A stretch of 64,000 nucleotides of DNA from a virus: the IMG/VR virus record IMGVR_UViG_3300046355_000213, positions 1 through 64,000 of that record; one strand, written 5' to 3'. The position numbers were made by a program, and so were the translations under genes. The notes under the pieces were generated by a model that worked only from the letters and a program-made list of their open reading frames with translations, searched no databases and was not told where the DNA came from. This document shows positions 1 to 7,037 of this stretch, in pieces; within the stretch, counting starts at the first letter, position 1, and each line of letters begins with the position of its first letter.

Positions 1-2
1 TT

Positions 3-134
3 CCAACGCTTCATCCTAGCCTTACTAAACAAGAAATCTACCATATTCAAGAAATAGTTCGGTCATACAGTTACATCGGATTCAGAAGAGGTTATCTCCA
101 AGGTTATAACGATGCTAAACAACAAGACGTATGA
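3..134 (+). CDS. Partial protein, 5' end outside window
   Basis: An open frame runs in from the left edge and stops at TGA 132-134, giving 43 residues with no start in the window. The visible part is rich in Tyr, Arg and Gln (for example RRGYLQGYNDAKQQDV at the end) and shows no motif I recognise. Its stop overlaps the ATG of the next gene (ATGA at 131-134), which is the translational-coupling arrangement seen through this whole cluster and supports it being a real gene end. Confidence 0.5.
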   Translation, partial: PTLHPSLTKQEIYHIQEIVRSYSYIGFRRGYLQGYNDAKQQDV

Positions 135-292
135 GTTTGTATATAAACGTCAATGGGGAAATAGGTACAGATAAGCCAATCATCACTATACACGCCGAGT
201 TTCAGCTTATAGCAGATGAAAAAAAGCTAGAAATACTAATTCTCCTACAAAATTGGACAGCAGATCAACTAAAACAAGTCACTAAACAATAA
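131..292 (+). CDS. Small hypothetical protein (53 aa)
   Basis: Begins at an ATGA overlap with the upstream partial gene and ends four bases before the next ATG. The product MSLYINVNGEIGTDKP... starts with a beta-like segment and ends with a short amphipathic helix. It has no cysteines, no membrane segment and no family motif that I recognise. The tight spacing on both sides is the main reason for calling it. Confidence 0.5.
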   Translation: MSLYINVNGEIGTDKPIITIHAEFQLIADEKKLEILILLQNWTADQLKQVTKQ

Positions 293-296
293 GACG

Positions 297-578
297 ATGA
301 CCAAACTAGTAGTTAAACTGACTATACTCTGGAAGATCATAACCAGCCAGTATAACCACTTTGTTGTACTTGATATTAGTCAAGAGCATATGATTAACCT
401 GTTTTCTGATGAAGACTTTGATGTTGAAGTGATGTACTATGGGCTTCAGCCCTATGTTGTACAAAGAATGATCAACCAATGCTCCACAGTAAAAGATGAC
501 ATTGACATGATGCTGGATAAAGCACAGTTTGAGGCAGAAGCCGAGTTACATAACCGTAAAAAACAAAATGAAAAATAA
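297..578 (+). CDS. Hypothetical protein (93 aa)
   Basis: Mixed alpha/beta small protein with an acidic middle (FSDEDFDVEV) and a charged helical C-terminus (EAEAELHNRKKQNEK). No recognised domain. Its last 11 bases overlap the start of the next gene, so the two are likely translationally coupled. Confidence 0.6.
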   Translation: MTKLVVKLTILWKIITSQYNHFVVLDISQEHMINLFSDEDFDVEVMYYGLQPYVVQRMINQCSTVKDDIDMMLDKAQFEAEAELHNRKKQNEK

Positions 579-768
579 TTTAGTGATAGCCGTCTTAGGA
601 GGGCTTGCAGCATGTTTGCTGATCTACATAGGTGTGACTTTCACCTTATGGGAACCTAATCCTGCCAACTGGCCGGAACAAGTCAGAGGACTCTCTGCTA
701 TTATAGGGTTAGGAGCTTTTGTTTTTGGCTTTGCGGCCACCGTATCTAACGTAAAACACGAATGGTAG
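568..768 (+). CDS. Small two-TM membrane protein (66 aa)
   Basis: Starts at ATG 568, inside the end of the previous gene. An in-frame ATG further upstream (529) would add a charged N-terminus overlapping the previous gene more deeply, so 568 is preferred. Two hydrophobic stretches, about residues 3-24 and 42-60, flank a short Trp/Pro-containing loop (WEPNPANWPEQ), suggesting a small inner-membrane hairpin. It ends in TAG. Possible roles include an accessory membrane protein or superinfection function, but the sequence does not decide. Confidence 0.55.
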   Translation: MKNNLVIAVLGGLAACLLIYIGVTFTLWEPNPANWPEQVRGLSAIIGLGAFVFGFAATVSNVKHEW

Positions 769-971
769 ACTTTGCAAAACAAGACGTGGTCAATGACCAG
801 TATTATATTTCTACTACCGCATCTGCTGATGCCGGTAAAAAGTTTGTCAGTACCGTATTTGGTTACTACAATAAACGAATCATGTGGTCCAAGGTATTCA
901 AACAGGTTTACTATGAATCTGTCAAGGAAGCTGAGGAAGGCCACAAAGCTTTGAAAAAAGAGTTCTCATGA
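762..971 (+). CDS. Small hypothetical protein (69 aa)
   Basis: Overlaps the preceding membrane protein by 7 bases and the following gene by 4 (ATGA). Soluble, Lys/Tyr-rich, with a C-terminal helix (VKEAEEGHKALKKEF). No recognised family. Confidence 0.55.
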   Translation: MVDFAKQDVVNDQYYISTTASADAGKKFVSTVFGYYNKRIMWSKVFKQVYYESVKEAEEGHKALKKEFS

Positions 972-1240
972 GGTCTTATCCTAAGAACCGTAAAGGTATC
1001 TCTGGCACTCCTTTTCCGCGTTTGACAAACCACAAACTTACCTGTGGTTGGTGCGGTTACTATCAGGATCCTGAACTAGTAGCTAAAAGTATGAAGAACC
1101 GGTTGAAGATGAGCTATCCCTGTGACAAATGTACCAGGAGGCTTATCATTCAGCGGACAGCTAACGGATTGTTTTCAGCTTACCAAGCTGATAAAGCCCG
1201 TTACTTACGTAATGTTTCACTTAACAAGAACAGGATATGA
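968..1240 (+). CDS. Small zinc-ribbon-like protein (90 aa)
   Basis: Contains two cysteine pairs arranged as a zinc ribbon: CGWC around residues 26-29 and CDKC around residues 52-55, in an otherwise basic protein (RKG..., CTRRLIIQR, KARYLRN). Such small basic zinc ribbons usually bind nucleic acid or act as adaptors; the specific partner cannot be told. Starts with an ATGA overlap and is itself followed by an ATGA overlap. Confidence 0.55.
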   Translation: MRSYPKNRKGISGTPFPRLTNHKLTCGWCGYYQDPELVAKSMKNRLKMSYPCDKCTRRLIIQRTANGLFSAYQADKARYLRNVSLNKNRI

Positions 1241-1497
1241 CTCTAACACCTAGAGAAAAATCTCTTATCATAGCTGTGCTATTTACACTCAGCATATTTG
1301 CTGTATCTGTCGGCATTGGTCAATTCTTAGCATATATGATGGCACCTACTCCAAAAAAGTACACCATTAAAACTGAACAAAAAACCTACCATACAGATTC
1401 TTTTAGAATGTACGGTAAGGGTGTTGTGTTCTCTACAGAAGATCAAGAAGTTATTCTAATGGGTGACTTACAAATCCTTAAACAAAAGCAACCATGA
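1237..1497 (+). CDS. Single-TM membrane protein (86 aa)
   Basis: A short charged N-terminus (MTLTPREKS) precedes a hydrophobic segment at about residues 9-35, followed by a polar beta-rich tail. The topology fits an N-in inner-membrane anchor with a periplasmic domain of about 50 residues. Coupled to both neighbours by 4-base overlaps. Function unknown. Confidence 0.55.
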   Translation: MTLTPREKSLIIAVLFTLSIFAVSVGIGQFLAYMMAPTPKKYTIKTEQKTYHTDSFRMYGKGVVFSTEDQEVILMGDLQILKQKQP

Positions 1498-1805
1498 GGT
1501 ATTTATTCAGGTTTATCTGTGCTTGCATCTATGCAGTGTGGAAACCATCTGCTCATTTTACGGGCAATGTCTTATTATTTATTTGGCACGGAACCTTACC
1601 TAAGCTCAGTGCTCGTAAACTGATAAAGTTAGAGTGGGAAACTTCCTATTTCTACTGCAATTACTTATTCATGAATGATGTCACTCCTGAATATGTATAC
1701 AAGTGTTTCAAAGATTATGTTATAAGCAAGAGAACCTATATTCCGAATGTCACTACTGTTTTTGAATATCAACATAAAGCCTTAGGCAACATTAGAGAAT
1801 GGTAA
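1494..1805 (+). CDS. Hypothetical protein with N-terminal hydrophobic segment (103 aa)
   Basis: The first 35 residues are hydrophobic and aromatic (FRFICACIYAVW, GNVLLFIWHG), suggesting one or two membrane-associated helices. The remainder is a soluble helical domain rich in Tyr and Cys (FYCNYLF, YVYKCFKDYV). No recognised family. Overlaps the metallophosphoesterase start by 7 bases. Confidence 0.5.
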   Translation: MRYLFRFICACIYAVWKPSAHFTGNVLLFIWHGTLPKLSARKLIKLEWETSYFYCNYLFMNDVTPEYVYKCFKDYVISKRTYIPNVTTVFEYQHKALGNIREW

Positions 1806-2491
1806 TATTACACATTTCCGACACTCACGGGTTTCATGAACAGTTTCCAGCAACACGCTTTGAAGGTGTAGATGTAGTCATCCATAGTGGTGACTGCTCT
1901 AACATAGCTAACACTACTTTTAATGCTTTAGAAGTACTGCAGTTTATAAGATGGTATGCGACAGTTCCTGTAAAACATAAGATCTATGTAGCAGGTAATC
2001 ATGACACTTCTATTGAACGCAAAATGGTTACTCAAATCCATTTTGAAGATGCAGGCATTATCTACCTGGAAAATGACAGTGTGTCCATTGACGGCGTAAA
2101 TTTCTACGGATCTCCTCATACTCCTACATTTGGCACTTGGGCTTTTATGAAAGCGCGTGATAAGCTAAACCGTGTGTGGGAAGCTATTCCTGAAGACACG
2201 GATGTACTAATTGTCCATGGGCCTCCTAAGGGCGTCAGAGACTTAAGTTATGACCGCCAGGGTAACTTGGAGATGTGCGGCTGCTCAGCACTAATGAAAC
2301 GGTGCTGGAAGCTTAAAGGTACTCTCAAGCTGGTAGCCTTCGGGCATATCCATAATATGGATGGCATAGACACCAACCAAGGCGTATCCCACTACTCAAA
2401 TACAAAGACTGTGTTCTCTAATGCAGCTTGTGTGTATGATGGTAGGTTCGACAAGGGGCTTACTTCTTTTGGTAATATCATAACTCTATAA
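1799..2491 (+). CDS. Calcineurin-like metallophosphoesterase
   Basis: The full metallophosphoesterase signature is present in order: D8-T-H10, G31-D32, G66-N-H-D69, H140 in IVHGPP, and G182-H-I-H185. These residues form the two-metal site of the family, which hydrolyses phosphomono- or diesters. At 230 residues with a compact fold and the VHGPP motif it resembles the MPPED/239AB-like branch more than the Mre11 or serine/threonine phosphatase branches. The substrate cannot be read from the sequence; candidates are nucleotide-type phosphodiesters or RNA ends. It is the last member of the overlapping small-gene cluster, starting 7 bases inside the previous gene. Confidence 0.85.
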   Translation: MVILHISDTHGFHEQFPATRFEGVDVVIHSGDCSNIANTTFNALEVLQFIRWYATVPVKHKIYVAGNHDTSIERKMVTQIHFEDAGIIYLENDSVSIDGVNFYGSPHTPTFGTWAFMKARDKLNRVWEAIPEDTDVLIVHGPPKGVRDLSYDRQGNLEMCGCSALMKRCWKLKGTLKLVAFGHIHNMDGIDTNQGVSHYSNTKTVFSNAACVYDGRFDKGLTSFGNIITL

Positions 2492-2493
2492 TC

Positions 2494-2709
2494 ATGGCAG
2501 ATATCACAATGTGCAGAGATGAGTCTTGTACTAAAAGACTCTCCTGTTACAGGCACACAGCTCCAACAGATTGGTTTTGTCAGACAGTGTTTATGAACTC
2601 ACCTCGTGAAGGTGATAAGTGCAAATACTACTGGCCAACTGAGGAGTCAAAAAACGAGAATAATGAAAGTAATACGGCAGAACACCAAAACCCTGGTCAC
2701 CAGGGATAA
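2494..2709 (+). CDS. Small cysteine-containing protein (71 aa)
   Basis: Five cysteines lie in the first 50 residues (CRDESC, SCYRH, FCQT, DKCKYYW), a spacing that could bind a metal. The C-terminus is a polar, disordered-looking tail (EESKNENNESNT). Follows the phosphoesterase by two bases and overlaps the next gene by 47 bases, an unusually deep overlap. Confidence 0.5.
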   Translation: MADITMCRDESCTKRLSCYRHTAPTDWFCQTVFMNSPREGDKCKYYWPTEESKNENNESNTAEHQNPGHQG

Positions 2710-3514
2710 TGGTAGAAGCGCAGATGCTATCAGCCCAAACCTGATTTATGGGTGCGCAGGAGGCTGTATGAAGACTTATTGCTACGTAGCAAGATTTAAT
2801 AATGACAAAATTTATATCAATGAGAACAGGCAACAAATCCTGGGCTCTGTTAACAAATGGGTAGAGAAACAACCCTGGCCTAAGATGCCTAATCAGACGG
2901 ATGACAAATATTACACGGTAGACATTGGCTGCAGTACAGATATGGGCTTACACAGTAAGCATTATAAAATGCAAGAGATCTTTGACTTTTTTAATGTGCA
3001 TCCCAAACTGAAAAGCACCTTTGCTACCAAGTACCCTACCCGGTTTGATCCAAACCTGTACATGCTTTTTCGGGATAAGAACCGTATCAGGGTGTCACTA
3101 ATGCCTGAAAAGTATAGCAATATCCTGGAACCTAATACAGACAGTATTGAAGACCGGATTGGTGCTATAAAATATTTGCAACAGTATATGGAAGTGCATA
3201 TCAACTTCTCCCCTGTTATCTTTGAAAGAGACTGGAGACAGCAGTATCTCCATTTGTTTGAGTTGTTGTGGGAACAAGATATTGATGTACCCTGTGAGGT
3301 TATCATGCTTACTTACAATGAGAAACAAGCACTAAAGCAAGATGACTCTGTTATCAAGCATTTACTGTATAAACCTCATCTGCAAGAAGAAAAAGACTCC
3401 CAGTATGCACCAGGTAATCTGCGGTATCACGGGCCACTCAAAACTCAAATGGTAGAGCAGTTTAAAGAGATGCACAACAAGTACTTTAAAAGCCCTATCC
3501 GTTACATTTTTTAA
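2663..3514 (+). CDS. Radical-SAM-like protein, spore photoproduct lyase-type
   Basis: The N-terminus holds NLIYGC31AGGC35MKTYC40YVARF, matching the NL-YGC...C..CY opening of spore-photoproduct-lyase-like radical SAM proteins, which bind a 4Fe-4S cluster and generate a 5'-deoxyadenosyl radical. The third cysteine is displaced: CX3CX4C instead of CX3CX2C. The rest (283 aa) has the alternating strand/helix content expected of a partial TIM barrel (VDIGCSTDMG, STFATKYPTRFD, VSLMPEKY, EVHINFSPVIF). Start chosen at ATG 2663; an upstream ATG at 2606 would lie entirely within the previous gene. A DNA repair or nucleic-acid-modifying role is inferred from the family only. Confidence 0.7.
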   Translation: MKVIRQNTKTLVTRDNGRSADAISPNLIYGCAGGCMKTYCYVARFNNDKIYINENRQQILGSVNKWVEKQPWPKMPNQTDDKYYTVDIGCSTDMGLHSKHYKMQEIFDFFNVHPKLKSTFATKYPTRFDPNLYMLFRDKNRIRVSLMPEKYSNILEPNTDSIEDRIGAIKYLQQYMEVHINFSPVIFERDWRQQYLHLFELLWEQDIDVPCEVIMLTYNEKQALKQDDSVIKHLLYKPHLQEEKDSQYAPGNLRYHGPLKTQMVEQFKEMHNKYFKSPIRYIF

Positions 3515-3524
3515 ACCAATTTTT

Positions 3525-4574
3525 ATGGAAAACCAATGGGTGCACACCAATAGTGTGTTCAGAATGAGAGAAGTCTCTCAACAATTAGATGCTCTTCCCA
3601 GGGCAGTGTACAAACTACAGGAAGACCGCTTTGGCTTTTTCCTTGCAGAAGTGGACAAAGAATTCAGTTTACCAGAAAAGATCTATGGTTTACAACGCCC
3701 ATTTATTAGCCGGGTAAAGAAATCATGGCAAGAAACAACGGGTAACATGGGTATCTTACTCAATGGTATCCGTGGTACGGGTAAAACAGTTACTGCAGAG
3801 GTTATTGCAAACGAAATGAACCTTCCGGTAATCATCATTGCTCAACAGTTTGAAGGCAACATGATTGACTTTATCAATGAGCTCAGTGATGACTGTGTAA
3901 TCTTCTTTGATGAGTATGACAAGATCTTTGAAAAGTACTCCAGCACATTACTTACGGTAATGGACGGTGTACTTAAAAGAGATACGCGTATCATGTTCCT
4001 GCTTACTACCAATGATGATCACCTCAATGATAACATGTATCAGAGACCCAGCCGTATCCGGTATATCAATACTTTTGGTAACCTAGACCCTGATGTTGTT
4101 ATAGAAGTGGTAGATGACTGTCTTACAGCAGTGCAGTACCGTGAAGAAACCATCCGGTTTATCTCTGAGCTAAGCATCATTACCATTGACCTGGTAAAAA
4201 GCATCATTCAGGAAGTGAATATCCACCAAGAGTCGCCTTATGTGTTCAGGGATGTCTTTAACATCACAGGTAACGAAAAGACCTATGAGGTTACTGAGAT
4301 TGATGAAAATGATAAGGAGACAGTGCTATTCCAAAGAGCTACCATAGATGACTTCATGAGTGTACCGTTCACATTTAGTGACATAGGCTCAAGTCTTTAT
4401 ATCAACGGGAGCTATATTGGAACCATCAAGGATATTATCAACCCTAGCACTGTTGACGTTGCTAAAAAAGACCATCTAAAAAATGATGAAGATGATGATA
4501 AAGTAGTACACCGTAAGCTGTCCTTTAAAGTACAATCAAGAAAACATTATTCATTTATTGAAAGAGGCTTATGA
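3525..4574 (+). CDS. AAA+ ATPase
   Basis: Walker A is GIRGTGKT (residues 81-88) and Walker B is VIFFDE (125-130), followed by a sensor-1-like LLTTND and an arginine-containing PSRIRY segment. This order is that of the classical ATPases (FtsH/katanin-like arrangement) built as a ring remodelling motor. A C-terminal region of about 110 residues has no match I recognise and may bind the substrate. crAss-like phages commonly encode an AAA+ protein of this kind. It overlaps the next gene by 4 bases. Confidence 0.8.
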   Translation: MENQWVHTNSVFRMREVSQQLDALPRAVYKLQEDRFGFFLAEVDKEFSLPEKIYGLQRPFISRVKKSWQETTGNMGILLNGIRGTGKTVTAEVIANEMNLPVIIIAQQFEGNMIDFINELSDDCVIFFDEYDKIFEKYSSTLLTVMDGVLKRDTRIMFLLTTNDDHLNDNMYQRPSRIRYINTFGNLDPDVVIEVVDDCLTAVQYREETIRFISELSIITIDLVKSIIQEVNIHQESPYVFRDVFNITGNEKTYEVTEIDENDKETVLFQRATIDDFMSVPFTFSDIGSSLYINGSYIGTIKDIINPSTVDVAKKDHLKNDEDDDKVVHRKLSFKVQSRKHYSFIERGL

Positions 4575-5146
4575 TAACAGAACAGCAAGTACAAGATGCT
4601 AAGGATGAATTTATATCCCTTGTTAGCAGTAATTACAAGAAGAACGGCGGATCAGCTCCTGTGTTTGCCCTGGTGGTAGAACACGCTGATCAGACCATAC
4701 CTGGTATTTTGGTATTCCCTTTACCAGGAGAACTGTTTAGCAGTAAGGAGCATAAGCAACTGCTGATAGACAAAGTATTGCCTGATGTAGCAAAACAGGT
4801 TGTACAAGAGCAGGGGTATAAACCTCTCGCTACTTGTTTTATGATGGAAGCTAACATGTGGATCAAGCAAAAGCAAAAGGATGAAGAAATTACAGAAGAA
4901 GAGATCTCTGACATCCGTAATCAAGGAGCTCCCACAGACATCCTCATGTTCAGCTTTGAAGACAAGTACAGTGAAAGCATGACCATCTTTGAGGTGGAGC
5001 AGAAAAGCTTTGTTACACCTGAAGGTGAGATCACCAAGGAGACAGAACTTATTGCCCGACCAGAGCTAGGTATGGATGACAACAATCATGTTGTTATGAA
5101 AGGGTTGTTTACAGGGTTGTTTAAGATATTTTGGAAAGCGGAATAA
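4571..5146 (+). CDS. Conserved-looking hypothetical protein (191 aa)
   Basis: Alpha/beta soluble protein with strands such as PVFALVVEH, IPGILVFPLPG and DILMFSFED. It is translationally coupled to the AAA+ ATPase (ATGA), so the two may act together, for example as adaptor and motor. No catalytic motif is visible. Its 3' end overlaps the convergent integrase gene by 26 bases, with no terminator between them. Confidence 0.6.
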   Translation: MITEQQVQDAKDEFISLVSSNYKKNGGSAPVFALVVEHADQTIPGILVFPLPGELFSSKEHKQLLIDKVLPDVAKQVVQEQGYKPLATCFMMEANMWIKQKQKDEEITEEEISDIRNQGAPTDILMFSFEDKYSESMTIFEVEQKSFVTPEGEITKETELIARPELGMDDNNHVVMKGLFTGLFKIFWKAE

Positions 5147-6011
5147 TCTGAGGTAACACAGAAGGCTTTGAACGTAGCTTGGTGTAATGATCCAAGACAG
5201 TTCTGGCTTTTCTATGTCCCATCAGGTAAGCCAGTGATAGAATATCTATATTTTGCTCTACCGCTATAGTACCAAAGGTATGTCTACAAGCGTACAAATC
5301 CCGTTCAGGAATATTGAGCTTAGCTAAGACAGGCTTAAGTATTCGCTTTTGAAACTTGTTGTCATCTATGGGGTTGTTGAAGATACTGGTAAATACAAAA
5401 TCAGTAGCTTTTTTCTTATCACAAATAGGCTTAAGGATCTCTTCCAGGCCAAGTGATAAGGGAATATACCGGTTACCTGAAGCAGTCTTAGGACTTTTAA
5501 GGTATCTTTTACCTTCATAGGTACGTGCATAGTTTTTACAAATGTAAATACGCCTGTTGGTAAAGTCTACCATGTTACATTTGAGTGCAACTGCTTCGCC
5601 ATTACGGCAGCCTGACTGTATAAGGAACATCAGAAAAGGATAGTAATACTTCCTCAATCTGGGCACTTGCTCAAAGTGAGCTATCAGTGACAGAAGTTCG
5701 TCATCAGTATAAGGTTGTCTCTTGGAGTTAACTTCACTGTTACGTCTTCTCTTGCACTCATCTAGTGGGTCAGACTTTATGTACTTCATTTTGAGACACC
5801 ACTTGATGAACCTCTTAAGAATAGCCAGCCTGTCATTATATGTGACTGGGCCAAGTTTCTTATCCCGGTTAAGAAAATAACCAAGTTCATCAAGGTCTTT
5901 AATTTTCCAGCGCGCTAGCATGCGCTCAGTTGAAGTAACGTTGTGAGGTACATGTAAACCGTAAACTAAGTCTCTCCATTTGATGTAAGCATTCATTGCA
6001 AGGACCTTCAT
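5121..6011 (-). CDS. int: Tyrosine recombinase (integrase)
   Basis: 296 residues, with an N-terminal SAM-like core-binding domain (about 1-95) and a C-terminal catalytic domain. Catalytic residues: R136 in SGCRNGE, K175 in KSPKTASG, R243 in ACRHTFGT, H266 in LMGHRKAR and nucleophile Y276 in LDHYTKL. The usual first histidine of HxxR is Y240 here (YACR), a variant found in some Bacteroidota integrases. The gene points away from a tRNA-like element 26 bases upstream of its start, the standard int-attP arrangement, so site-specific integration into a host tRNA gene is the likely role. Confidence 0.9.
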   Translation of the reverse strand: MKVLAMNAYIKWRDLVYGLHVPHNVTSTERMLARWKIKDLDELGYFLNRDKKLGPVTYNDRLAILKRFIKWCLKMKYIKSDPLDECKRRRNSEVNSKRQPYTDDELLSLIAHFEQVPRLRKYYYPFLMFLIQSGCRNGEAVALKCNMVDFTNRRIYICKNYARTYEGKRYLKSPKTASGNRYIPLSLGLEEILKPICDKKKATDFVFTSIFNNPIDDNKFQKRILKPVLAKLNIPERDLYACRHTFGTIAVEQNIDILSLAYLMGHRKARTVLDHYTKLRSKPSVLPQIIPLSKIS

Positions 6012-6036
6012 AACAAGTTGATTTATACTGAGTTAT

Positions 6037-6100
6037 GTAGGCTGATTTGTACTCTGTCAAAGTAATGCTCTAAACCAACTGAGCTAACAGTCCAGCCTAC
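6037..6100 (-). other. tRNA-like element, probable attP core
   Basis: On the minus strand the segment carries a recognisable tRNA 5' half: D-arm GCTC AGTTGGTTTA GAGC (6084-6067) and an anticodon arm with stem TACT/AGTA and loop TTGACAG, anticodon GAC (valine). There is no T-arm. Instead the element is closed by a perfect 8-bp inverted repeat, GTAGGCTG (6093-6100 complement) and CAGCCTAC (6037-6044 complement). It sits directly beside the integrase. The simplest reading is an attP site matching a host tRNA-Val gene up to the anticodon stem; a T-armless tRNA-like transcript is the alternative. Confidence 0.65.
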
Positions 6101-6167
6101 GTTTCAGCGAATTTATGCACTAAGTGTGCTTTTGCCAAAATTAAGCTAATTTACTGTAAATCAACGG

Positions 6168-6189
6168 TTGCAAAATTGCAATATTGCAA
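6168..6189. repeat. Three palindromic TTGCAA units, 8-bp period
   Basis: TTGCAA occurs at 6168-6173, 6176-6181 and 6184-6189, exactly 8 bases apart, in an AT-rich leader between the attachment site and the next promoter. They could be integrase arm-type sites, or operators for one of the two HTH proteins encoded just downstream. Confidence 0.5.
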
Positions 6190-6216
6190 TATCAAAAAGA
6201 GTAGGGGACAGTATTA

Positions 6217-6251
6217 TTTGTATACTTTATCTCAAAATTTGTATAGCTTTG
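6217..6251 (+). promoter_or_regulatory. Promoter of HTH-protein gene
   Basis: TAGCTTTG at 6244-6251 fits the Bacteroidota -7 box TAnnTTTG exactly, and TTTG at 6217-6220 could be the -33 box, though the spacing (23) is slightly long. TTTGTATA also occurs twice, at 6217 and 6238, 21 bases apart, a pattern related to the TTGTAGA pairs before other genes. The start codon at 6272 follows 20 bases after the -7 box. Confidence 0.5.
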
Positions 6252-6271
6252 TGTAAACTAATGGTTGAAGT

Positions 6272-6607
6272 ATGGCAAAATTAAGCAAGCAGCAATTAAA
6301 CGAAATGAAGCAGATGATCAGTAAAGGTATAGGCCCTGAAGACATCTCTAATCACTTTAATGTAGCTATCTCAAATGTGCACTACTACAAAGCCAAGTTC
6401 AAAAAAGACGGGCTGGAAGTGCCTAATTTGAAAGGCAGGAGACCTACCGGATCTGTACAACAACCTGCTATTCCCGCTATCACTGAAACCAATGTTCAGG
6501 TAACTGGACAGGACATGCGGGTCGTGGTCAATGGCGTACCGGTAACCATACATGGTAGTGCCAAAAATGTGACCATCAGTAACGGTTCACTGCAAGTGGA
6601 CTTTTAG
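6272..6607 (+). CDS. Small HTH DNA-binding protein, paralogue A
   Basis: Residues about 4-45 form a helix-turn-helix of the resolvase/homeodomain-like kind (LSKQQLNEMKQMISKG, EDISNHFNVAISNVHYYKAKF), followed by a basic segment (KGRRPTG), a Pro/Thr linker and a C-terminal beta segment VVVNGVPVTIHG...VTISNGSLQVDF. The same architecture and C-terminal pattern occur in the next gene. First gene after the integration locus and ends at a strong terminator, so it probably makes its own transcript; a regulator of lysogeny or early expression is a reasonable inference. Confidence 0.65.
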   Translation: MAKLSKQQLNEMKQMISKGIGPEDISNHFNVAISNVHYYKAKFKKDGLEVPNLKGRRPTGSVQQPAIPAITETNVQVTGQDMRVVVNGVPVTIHGSAKNVTISNGSLQVDF

Positions 6608-6630
6608 TAAGAACAATTAATTACACTGCA

Positions 6631-6656
6631 GGGGGTAGAAAGTCTATCCCCTTTTT
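6631..6656 (+). terminator. Rho-independent terminator
   Basis: Stem GGGGGTAGA / TCTATCCCC (9 bp with one G-T pair), loop AAG, followed by TTTTT at 6652-6656. Lies between the two paralogous HTH genes. Confidence 0.85.
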
Positions 6657-6678
6657 CATTTTATCCCCCCAATGTTCT

Positions 6679-7035
6679 ATGAACCAGAAAAGAACAAGAG
6701 TTGTGTTGCCTCAGGCTACAAAAGACATGATTGTAAACCTGTTAAACTCAGGCTTAGGCCCTAGTGCAGTAGTAAAAGCTATGCCAGGTATCAAAGTAGG
6801 TCAAGTATGGCCGTTCAGCAGTAAAATGTACCGTGATTCCAAGGTGCGGCAGGCCCCAACAGCAGGAAAAACTACTACGACTGATGCTGCAGTAAAAAAA
6901 GAGGCTACTGTAGTTAAGGCAGTAGTAAAAGCTACTGAAACAATCTGCTATTCTGTAGACGGTGTAGACATTATTTTGTCTAAGAAGCCTAACACAGTCA
7001 CTATTGCAGACAACGTTATCTCATTCAAATTTTAA
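6679..7035 (+). CDS. Small HTH-like protein, paralogue B
   Basis: 118 residues with the same plan as the preceding gene: an N-terminal HTH-like helical region (LPQATKDMIVNLLNSGLGPSAVVKAM), a Lys/Thr/Ala-rich linker, and a C-terminal beta segment YSVDGVDIILSKKPNTVTIA...ISFKF that lines up with the end of paralogue A (VNGV-V-I...VTI-N). Probably an ancient duplication. Basic overall, so DNA binding is likely. Starts after the terminator, 22 bases beyond its T-tract. Confidence 0.6.
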   Translation: MNQKRTRVVLPQATKDMIVNLLNSGLGPSAVVKAMPGIKVGQVWPFSSKMYRDSKVRQAPTAGKTTTTDAAVKKEATVVKAVVKATETICYSVDGVDIILSKKPNTVTIADNVISFKF

Positions 7036-7037
7036 GT

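Noticed and set aside
5121-5146. Read-through fusion between the 191-residue protein and the integrase
   Set aside because: The genes are convergent on opposite strands and merely overlap at their 3' ends.
6037-6100. A complete functional tRNA gene
   Set aside because: No T-arm and no conserved GTTCGA segment can be found, and the closing repeat is not the natural partner of the D-arm side; called attP/tRNA-like instead.
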